DNA from: Mantis religiosa
Taxonomy: Eukaryota; Arthropoda; Insecta; Mantodea; Mantidae
Assembly (NCBI GenBank): GCA_030765055.1
Contig: CM060953.1
Location: 192,237,647-192,301,646, forward strand
Reading direction: 5' to 3'
DNA length: 64,000 bases
The notes beneath the pieces were generated by a model that was not told the origin of the DNA, did no database searches, and was given only the letters and a program-made list of their open reading frames with translations. The position numbers and the translations under genes were made by a program. Shown here piece after piece: positions 56,429 through 64,000 of this stretch (its first letter is position 1; each line of letters starts with the position of its first letter).

Positions 56429-56654
56429 TATTTCATGTTAATGGGGTTAAACCTCGGCATAAATGTCTTTTCTTTAAATTTCGGTATAGTTACAGAAAGC
56501 GTAAGAAGAAATTAAAACAATTTTCTTATCATTTGTGAGGTGATTCGTCACAAAATGACTATTTTATTGGCTACTACCTAACCCAAGCTAACATAACCTA
56601 ATGTAACCATACCTAATCTAGCTCCGTCATGCCTAATCGTATGACATGACGAAC

Positions 56655-57765
56655 CCCTGTACTCATTTGAACATCACTTCATTCATCGTCCGATATGACT
56701 TAACGCTAGAGGTTTTGTCTTATCCTGAAAGATGAATGTCTGGTAACTCTAAGCTCTATGTACCCTGTACTCATTTGAACATCATTTCATTCATCGTTCG
56801 ATATGACAGCGTTGGAGGTTTTTTCTTGTCCTGAAAGATGGATGTCTGGTAACTGTAAGCTCTATGTATCCTGTACTCATTTGAACATCATTTCATTCAT
56901 CGTCCGATATGACTTAACGTTGGAGGTTTTCCCTTGTTCTGAAAGATGAATGTCTGGTAACTCTAAGCTCTATGTAACCTATTCTTATTTGAACATTATT
57001 TCATTCATCGTCCGATATAACTTAACGTTGGAGGTTCTCTCTTATCCTGAAAGATAAATGTCTTGTAACCCTAAGCTCTATGTACCCTGTACTCATTTGA
57101 ACATTATTTCATTCATCGTCCGATATGACAACGTTGGAGGTTTTCTCTTATCCTGAAAGATGAATGTCTGGTAACACTAAGCTCTAAGTACCCTGTACTC
57201 ATTTGAACATCATTTCATTCATCCTCCGATAGGACTTAACGTTGGAGGTTTTCTCTTATCCTGAAATATGAATGTCTGGTAACACTAAGCTCTAAGTACC
57301 CTGTACTCATTTGAACATCATTTCATTCATCCTCCGATATGACTTAACGTTGGAGGTTTTCTCTTATCATAAAAGATGAATGTCTCTAAACTCTATATAC
57401 CCTGTACTCATTTGAACATCATTTCATTCATCGTCCGATATGACTTAACGTTGGAGGTTTTCTCTTATCATAAAAGATGAATGTCTCTAAACTCTATATA
57501 CCCTGTACTCATTTGAACATCATTTCATTCATCGTCCGATATGACTTAACGTTGGAGGTTTTCTCTTATCATAAAAGATGAATGTCTCTAAACTCTATAT
57601 ACCCTGTACTCATTTGAACATCATTTCATTCATCGTCCGATATGACTTAACGTTGGAGGTTTTCTCTTCGTAAAAGATGAATGTCTGGTAACTCTAAGCT
57701 CTATATACCCTGTACTCATTTGAACATCATTTCATTCATCGTCCGATATGACTTAACGTTGCAAA
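56655..57765 (+). repeat. 108-bp satellite, block 5 (about 10 units)
   Basis: Plus-strand units with the same monomer. Three successive units at about 57361-57660 share a 7-bp deletion (GAATGTCTCTAAACTC) and have a 101-bp period, evidence of very recent local amplification of one variant. Confidence 0.95.
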
Positions 57766-58296
57766 ACGTATATGTAAGTTGTACATTATGTATGTAGTAC
57801 GGAATATGTAGTACGTTTTCTAAAGTGCCTTTTTATGTGTTTTATTCAGGATAACTTCGCATGCAAATACATACTTTGTCGAATTACTGCTATTACGTAT
57901 GTAGTAGCGTAAGCTGGTAAATCATACTTTAAAGGCAACACTAAAATCTAATAATGAAGGAATTATATCACGTTTACTCTTACAAGCAAAAAAAAGCCGT
58001 GTAGTAACTTCATTTACGATTATTGCAGGATCGTCGTCAAGCATACGACGAAGATAACATGCTCGTTGGCAGCATTTATTACTGAAGATTCACAAGCTCT
58101 AAAACAGAGGCAAAACGCAAACTTCTTTTTAGACAAAGAATAGCAAATTTATGGGTTGGATAACAGCTGGATATCCAAAACTGTCATCTGCTGATTATTG
58201 TTTCATATTTTCATTCATGGCAGTGACAAGACATTAATAAATGAAGTAATAAGAAATACATATTTGCATTTATATTAAAATGCATTCTCTAATGCA
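57766..58296. other. No gene recognised
   Basis: AT-rich sequence without supportable features. Confidence 0.4.
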
Positions 58297-58596
58297 CTCA
58301 TTGGCGAGATTCAGTCATTCAATTTACCAGAACGCGCAATTATACAGGGTGTCAACAAAATACAGCTCAATAATTTCAGCGACTTTAGACGTGACTAATA
58401 TAAGCAGGTTGAGATAGGCAATGTATGGTTTGCAGTGGGGTTTCGTGGATCACTTGAGGGTTTACAGCAGCCCAATATCTGTTGTTTTGTGTGTTTATGT
58501 AGCCTGACAGGTAAAACCATGCCTCATCTGTAAACCACGTTATGGAGAGAAAGTCTGGACGTGGCATAAGAGTACCCTGAAGCCATCGACAGTAAC
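58297..58596 (-). pseudogene. Tc1-like transposase fragment 1
   Basis: The minus-strand frame includes YCRWLQGTLMPRPDFL, SITWFTDEAWFYLSGYIN and NRYWAAVNPQVIHETPL. The DEAWF motif carries the first catalytic Asp of a Tc1-like family in which DEAWFHLSGY is typical. Both this copy and the one at 61620 begin at CTCATTGGCGAGATTCAG on the plus strand, so they share an end. A mariner (58599-59909) cuts off the N-terminal part. Confidence 0.65.
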
Positions 58597-58598
58597 TA

Positions 58599-59909
58599 CG
58601 AAGGGGGGTCAAAAAGTAAATGCCTCCTATTTTTTTCTCTCCTTTAATTGCCAAGAAAATTAAATCCAATTTACATAGCTTGAAAGCTACAACATTGACG
58701 ATTAATTTGTCACTATTAAATATAATCTCCGTCCTTTTCCACAGTTTTGGTCCACCTTTTAACTAGGGCATGTATTCCAGTGTGGTAAAACACACGGTCT
58801 TGCTTCCTAAGCCATTGCCGCACGGACGTTTTCACAGCCTCCTCATCTTCAAAATGAATCCCACGATGAGCTTCCTTTAGTGGCCCGAACAGATGAAAGT
58901 CTGATGGTGCCAGGTCAGTGAGGTAAGACTTGCCATCCCAATTTCTCAATTTCTGCAGTGGTGCAACGGCTGATGTGTGGTCTTGCATTGTCATGCAAAA
59001 GAAGAACATCCGCCATAGTTTTTGTTGGGCGAACTCGGCGAAGACGTGCTTTCAGCTTTTTGAGAGTTCTGACGTATTGGACAGAATTTATTGTGCATCC
59101 CTGCTCCCAAAAATCAATCATAAGCACATCCTCTGCATCCCAAAACACTGTCGCCGTAACTTTCCCTGCCGACCGCTACGTTTTGAATTCTTTTTTCATC
59201 GGTGACATTGTGTGATGCCATTCAATTGAATGCCTCTTTGATTCAGGTTAAAAAAAAAAATGAACGCACTTTTCGTCTCCAGTAACAATTTTTTCCAGAA
59301 ACTCCTCTCCCTCCAAATTGAAGCGCTGCAAGTGTTCGGAGGCTATTGTTTTCCTTGTTTCTTTGTTTTGGGCGGTTAACATTCTTGGTACCCAACATGA
59401 ACAAACTTTTGATTAACCCAGTTGTTGAACAATGGTCATCACACTGCCTTTACTGAGGGAGGTGATGCGACACAATTCACCTGTTGTTACCCGGCGATCA
59501 CCTCGAATGATGTCATCGACTCGCTGAATGTTGCATGGAGTCACTGCCGCTTCGCTTTTCATCTGTCAATGGTGTTTGCCCTTCAGCTTCGTTACAGCGA
59601 CGAACCCATCGTCTAACAGTGCTGACATCCACCGTTGCATCACCATATACATTTTTTAGCCTTTCGTGAATGTGAATTGGCATTTCACCTTCCGCAGTCA
59701 AAAATTCAATCACAGAACGCTGTCTAATACGAATGTCGATGTCAGCCATTTTGCAAGAGGATGCAGTGCTGCCACCTGTTGATTTAGGAAGTTACTACTG
59801 CAGGGGATTGGAGAAGAATGTGTGAGGAATTGCGCCAAATTCAAAGTTTTCACATAACTTACTTATTTAAGGGGAAAAATAGGAGGAATTACTTTTTAAC
59901 CCACTCTCG
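58599..59909 (-). mobile_element. Mariner element (1311 bp) inserted in the Tc1-like relic
   Basis: TA at 58597-58598 and 59910-59911. The ends CGAAGGGGGGTCAAAAAGTA and CGAGAGTGGGTTAAAAAGTA (right end, reverse-complemented) are inverted copies. It interrupts the segment GACAGTAAC, which is intact in the sister relic at 61898. Confidence 0.9.
58716..59749 (-). pseudogene. Mariner transposase, frameshifted
   Basis: N-terminus: MADIDIRIRQRSVIEFLTAE, ERLKNVYGDATVDVSTVRRW (HTH), then stops. The first catalytic motif near 59230 is destroyed by an A-run. FWDAEDVLMIDFWEQG, VLLLHDNARPHISRCT (second Asp) and KLGWQVLPH follow. After a shift come DLAPSDFHLFGPLKEAHRGI (third Asp) and VKRWTKTVEKDGDYI, an intact C-terminus. 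The subfamily differs from the other mariners in this window. Confidence 0.85.
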
Positions 59910-59911
59910 TA

Positions 59912-60229
59912 TAATATTCTGGCATAAGTCTCTGATTCCATCCGAGTAAATCTCTTTAATTTTCCTTAACTTGTAAGTCATAACATATGGACAATATATC
60001 AAAAGTCAAATATTGTTGAAAAGTGTAATTAATGGGAATTTAAGGTCTCTAATTACAGATTTTCGAAGCCTGTGGTGCTGTTTCAATATCCAATACTTTT
60101 ATATCTTAGAAATTCTAATCCTATCTTTGTAAGTTAACAAGAATAAGAATTTAAAAGCAGCTGACCGGGTTTTTAACATTTAGCTACGTCATTCTCGCAT
60201 CTACAACAAAATGAGTAATAAAACATTCC
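59912..60229. other. No gene recognised
   Basis: Short AT-rich spacer between two mariner elements. Confidence 0.4.
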
Positions 60230-60231
60230 TA

Positions 60232-61149
60232 CGATGGTCGTTCAGTAAAGAATGATCATAATTTTTTTACGGTCATAATTTTTCGCACTAAAATTCAATC
60301 TTATTATATTCTGTTAGCTTAATGTGAAACAAACACGCCGTAGTAGCTTCACTGTTGGTACTCCTGGTTCCCGCCTGTGAGAGCCAGGCAAGTTCAGACA
60401 TGTTCAGTATCGCCTACCGCTGCAATGGAGGTAACATGCAGTTAAAGTTGATGTTAGAGGAAGATCCGGAGGTTCTTTCAAACGTAATCACTGCTGATGA
60501 AACTTGGCTACATCATTTTGATCCTGAGAGCAAACAGCAAAGCTCAGGGTGGAAATCTCCTTCATCACCAACCCCCCAGAAAGGCAAAAGTGGTTGCTTC
60601 TGCTGGGAAAGCTATGGTCATCTCATTCTTTGATATTCATGGAATGGTTTATCAGTATGTTGTACCTGCACACACATCAGTAGCTGGAAAATACTACAGG
60701 GATGTCCTGAAAACATTACGAGTCCATATCAGGCGCAAAAGACCACTTATTTTGTGAAGCAGACTGGATGCTACACCACGATAATGCGCGGCTGCATATT
60801 GCCAATGTTGTTGCTGAATATCTTGTAAAAATCAACGTAAAATGCATCCCTCACCCTCCCTATACTCCATATTTAGCCCCATGTGACTTTTTTCTATTCC
60901 CTAACTAGAAGAGTCGCCTTCGTGAGAGGCATTATCCATCATCGGAAGCAGTGGTGAAGGCTCGAAGGCGATTTTGAAGGATCTCTCAAAAATGGTTTCC
61001 AGCATGTCTTTGAAGACTGGCAGAAACGCTGGGACAAGTGCATCGCATTCAGGGGAGACTATTTTGAGGACCATCAAAATTATGAGAATGAGTAAAGGTA
61101 CGTTGTCAAAAAAAAAGTTGTGATCATTCTCTATTGAACAACCCTGGAA
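60232..61149 (+). mobile_element. Mariner element, internally deleted copy B (918 bp)
   Basis: TA at 60230-60231 and 61150-61151. Left end CGATGGTCGTTCAGTAAAG, right end in inverse form (TTGAACAACCCTGG). The deletion junction is the same as in copy A (17746-18658), and the spacing from end to junction matches. Confidence 0.85.
60400..61090 (+). pseudogene. Mariner transposase, N-terminally deleted (copy B)
   Basis: MFSIAYRCNGGNMQLKLMLE joins the deleted start directly to EEDPEVLSNVITADETW. One shift near 60585 leads to VVASAGKAMVISFFDIHGM, another near 60750 to DWMLHHDNARLHIANVV and CDFFLFPN. The third motif has YTPYLAP where SPDLAP is expected, so it has accumulated more damage than copy A. 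Confidence 0.8.
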
Positions 61150-61151
61150 TA

Positions 61152-61584
61152 TGGCTTAATCTTTCTAATTTAGAGCAGATTCAATAATGAGCCTTAGTGG
61201 TAGGGCGGATTGAGAGTGTGACACGTTAAATGCCTGCAGTAGACGATCTGTTAGTTACAGTGATTGTCCGCCAGGTGAGAAATTAAAGAAATGCCAAACG
61301 AATTGGAATCGTTGTCCAGAGATGACTCCACACGTAATATCTTACACTGAGCTGGAATATGTGTATTTATTTACCAAGTTTAGTAACATACTTTAAGTAT
61401 GTTCTTTACATAAATGTTCAAGTTTATTCTTCTTTATTGTCCTAAAACAAACAACAGCTTTAGTGAATATAGGAGTGCTTTCGACAAAATAAATAATGTT
61501 GTTTTAGAAAGGAAGTTCTCTAAAGGATGTATATTACGAACGTTTTTTTCGTTAAAAAATATAAATGCCTTAAACTAAGAATCA
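61152..61584. other. No gene recognised
   Basis: AT-rich spacer. No supportable features. Confidence 0.4.
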
Positions 61585-61615
61585 TTCCTTCCATTACTTT
61601 TTGACCCACCCTCGT
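61585..61615 (-). mobile_element. Isolated mariner end
   Basis: ATTACTTTTTGACCCACCCTCG followed by TA matches the right end of the mariner at 58599-59909. It directly adjoins the Tc1-like relic at 61620. The rest of the element is absent. Confidence 0.6.
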
Positions 61616-61617
61616 AC

Positions 61618-61943
61618 TCATTGGCGAGATTCAGTCATTCAATTTACCAGAGCGCGCAATTATACAAGGTGTTAACAACATACAGGTCAACAACTTCAGC
61701 TATTTTAGACGTGACTAATATAAGCAATGTAAGGTTTGCAGAGGGGTTTCGTGGATTACTTGGGCGGTTTACACCAGCCAAATATCTGATGTTTTGTGTG
61801 TTTACGTAACCTGACAGATGAAACCATGCCTCATCTGTAGACCACGTTATGGAGAGAACGTTTGGGCGTGGAATAAGAATACCCTGAAACCATCGACAGT
61901 AACTGATTCGTTTATCATAATCTGCTTCGTTCAGTTGTTGCAC
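61618..61943 (-). pseudogene. Tc1-like transposase fragment 2
   Basis: The minus-strand frame reads LNEADYDKRISYCRWFQGIL, RPNVLSITWSTDEAWFHLSG and YVNTQNIRYLAGVNRP. It aligns with fragment 1 and extends further towards the N-terminus because no mariner interrupts it. Only the region of the first catalytic Asp is covered. Confidence 0.65.
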
Positions 61944-62089
61944 AATATTTATAATATGATATATTTACCATGGGTATTCCAAAACTTTACAATTTACAAC
62001 TTTTGGCTACATTTATTTGTCTTTACCTTGTTGCTACCTTGTCTTACATGACACCCTGGTCTTCTGCTCTGTCAGGTAACTTTTAACTT

Positions 62090-62545
62090 CCATGCCTCCT
62101 TGTTACTTAATTAACCCCTTTCTTCCCCCTCATCTTCCTTTCTTATATGCTTTACATTTATTGCCCATTTTTGTTTTACTTTCTGCATGAACTCACCAAT
62201 ACTTCTTACCTTCTTTTCCTCCCTGCTCGTTAACATTTTTATAGCTACTATCCTTTTCTCTAATTTCTCCCATTTTTCTTCCCAAACCATAGTATTCCCA
62301 TAGTGTTCTAGGCTTTCTTTCCCCCCTTAAAATTCACAAATTCCGTTTTCCCTACCTCTTATCCCTCTTAGAAATTTTATTCTTGTTCTCATCCAAGCTA
62401 ACCCTTCTCTCTCTTGCCTATTGCAGTAATCTACATATGCTTCTCGTCCCCAATTCCTTTTTATTTGCTTGTAAAATTGTAATTATATCATATTTTCTAG
62501 ACTTCCCCATATTTCCTGTCTTTCTATATCTTTTATTCTGCAGGG
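62090..62545 (-). pseudogene. LINE C-terminal relic, sister of the 7335-10610 LINE
   Basis: On the minus strand KRNWGREAYVDYCNRQEREG and LAWMRTRIKFLRGIRG match TWGREGYIDIYSKLGREG of the first LINE. After a shift, EHYGNTMVWEEKWEKLEKRI, VAIKMLTSREEKKVRSIGEF and MQKVKQKWAINV match its C-terminus. The zinc-knuckle segment amplified at 8334-10330 is reduced here to one degenerate, partly deleted trace (CEF...GGKESLEH), so the array is not ancestral to the family. Confidence 0.65.
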
Positions 62546-63060
62546 AAAGAATGGGCAAAAATATGGTAAGCACTAAGAGGTGTAGTCAGGAAGGAGGAGG
62601 CAAAAACTGAGATTAAAGCAAATGAATGGCAGGGATATTTCAGGGAGCTGATCGGGGAGGGAAGAAAATTAAAATTAGAAATAAGAGATTTGTTGCACTA
62701 TATGCACTCTGTAAGGTCGCAGCTCTTTGTCATGTTCCATATGAATACCTTCATTCCTGTCTCAATCGACGTAACGATTTGTTTGGAAAATTCAATAGCC
62801 TTCTGCGAACATCTGCGACAGTTCTCCCAGAGCCACTGAAATAAAAATTTCTACATTCTACGAGCTTTCTAAAGGAAATTATGTCCCAATCAAATGGTTC
62901 AGATTTAGATGGATCGCACCGTATTAAAACAAAAAGAAAAAAAGAACAAAGAGCAAAGAACAATAATAATAAACAAAGAACAACAACAAAGTGAAGGAGA
63001 CTTAAACTTGTTTATTTTCTCTCAGTAGATAACGGTAAGTAAGTATATTTTGCATTAATA
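62546..63060. other. No gene recognised
   Basis: A 72-codon frame at 62626 has no recognisable family. A-rich near 62930-63000. Confidence 0.35.
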
Positions 63061-63065
63061 TATTC

Positions 63066-63480
63066 ACACATTTCTTATGGCATCGAGCTGTGGGGCCACA
63101 CTTCCAAATTAAACTTTAACACAATTTTTCTCCTACAGAAAAGAGCTATCAGATACCTGGCAAAAATAACACGTACGAGTTCATGCAGGCCGTATTTTAA
63201 AAAATTAAACATACTTACTCTTCCCTGCATAATTATTCTGCGAATAATACTTTTTGTACATAACAGGAATATAACCTCCACACATATGAAACAAGGGGAA
63301 AGAATAACTATGTAGTTAAAGGTCACAGGCTAAATCTTTTTGAACATAAACTCCAATACTTTGGTCCAAAACTACTTAATAAGCTTCCGGAAAGCCCAAA
63401 AATACTGTGTCAGCTGCTAAGTTTAAATCTAAACTGACTAAATTCTTATTAAGCAGAGCCTATTACGGTATAGATGAATA
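63066..63480 (+). pseudogene. CR1/jockey-group LINE C-terminal fragment
   Basis: ISYGIELWGHTSKLNFNTIF, LLQKRAIRYLAKITRTSSCR and FKKLNILTLPCIIILR are followed in shifted frames by a KLPESPK-like stretch and ends near FLLSRAYYGIDEY. The layout matches the LINE at 25102-26118 (GIMFWGDS, QKRIVRCLM, LKILTLP). Several stops are present. Confidence 0.75.
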
Positions 63481-63730
63481 TCCGTGGTTCAAATCCCGGT
63501 CATGGCATTGAATTTTTTATGTTGACTCTATCCATAAAAAAACCTTAGCCTATAAACGGCTGTGTGGAGAAATGATTAATTTCCATCAATTAACTAAAAT
63601 AATAAGAGTTAAATGATGAAGCCTGGGACTCAAGTACTTACGATAGTAAGTCGCTTCAAACGGTGTATCTCGGATGCGAGAGCCCCTAGTGGTCTACCAG
63701 GGAAATATACGAGTCAAATGGGGAATTTAA
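63481..63730 (+). mobile_element. SINE family C fragment (3' part of the tRNA head onward)
   Basis: CCGTGGTTCAAATCCCGG (B box) and CATGGCATTGAATTTTT match the composite at 34628-35142, followed by TTAATTTCCATCAATTAACT and ACTCAAGTACTTACG, also found there in order. The A box side is missing where the LINE fragment ends. Confidence 0.7.
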
Positions 63731-64000
63731 GGGGGGAAGTACGAGAAAATGTTCAAAAAAATCTAATTCTTTTATTGGTTTGTAAAATAGTATATAGTGT
63801 TAGCTATGAAACACCAAAATATTATGACTGTACGTGGTCTGTATGTATCTTTAAAAAATTAAATGCCCTAGTGTTGCATAGTAGCAATACATAGTCTTCC
63901 ATCAGCTGTCTTGGAATCTATAAAGCCCACCTACCAATTCTTAGCACACCCAGACTTGCTAAACAAATGTCTCTATGGAGAGACACAAAACCCAAATGAA
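63731..64000. other. No gene recognised
   Basis: AT-rich end of the window. No supportable feature. Confidence 0.4.

Overview
The window looks like intergenic chromosome from a large, repeat-rich insect genome. The mixture of mariner elements, hAT relics, Penelope-like elements, jockey/CR1/RTE/L1-like LINEs, tRNA-derived SINEs and several satellites is typical of polyneopteran insects such as cockroaches or termites. That assignment is an inference; no single-copy host gene is visible to test it. No coding region that I would defend as a functional host protein was found. Every recognisable protein belongs to a transposable element (TE), and nearly all are broken.

Layout. 1-5390: a repeat called family alpha here (copy 1), a hAT transposase relic split by an RTE-like LINE with a (GAA)n tail, and a DDE transposase relic. 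5395-12010: alpha copy 2, split by a jockey-like LINE (5693-6729), by a TA-flanked inverted-repeat element (7081-11111) that itself holds a LINE with a 134-bp tandem array, and by a SINE. 12010-16710: hAT and DDE relics, a solo LTR and a Penelope-like (PLE) fragment. 17746-23330: deleted mariner, solo LTR, an almost perfect foldback, a partial LTR, a second mariner and a 108-bp satellite. 24085-26468: an unclassified inverted-repeat DNA transposon split by a LINE. 27346-35640: satellite, PLE, SINE, a small non-autonomous LTR retrotransposon, and a PLE split by a tRNA-SINE composite. 36441-45680: a 140-bp satellite, the 108-bp satellite, alpha copy 3 split by a 4.5-kb mariner swollen by an 85-bp array, then the same two satellites in reverse order and orientation. 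47005-50650: a 133-bp satellite hit by an almost intact mariner. 50845-54575: SINE, then an L1-like LINE split by another LINE with an 821-bp (TACA)n tail. 55149-64000: four mariner copies or ends, satellite, Tc1-like relics, LINE relics and a SINE fragment.

Main result: several tandem arrays are locally amplified pieces of TEs. The 85-bp array is the C-terminal coding end of a mariner transposase. The 134-bp array is the zinc-knuckle end of a LINE. The 112-bp repeat is a linker segment of a PLE. The 108-bp satellite, present in five blocks, matches the 3' body of the SINE at 11171 and 50845. Nested insertions can be dated relative to each other because empty-site copies or restored reading frames are present in the same window.
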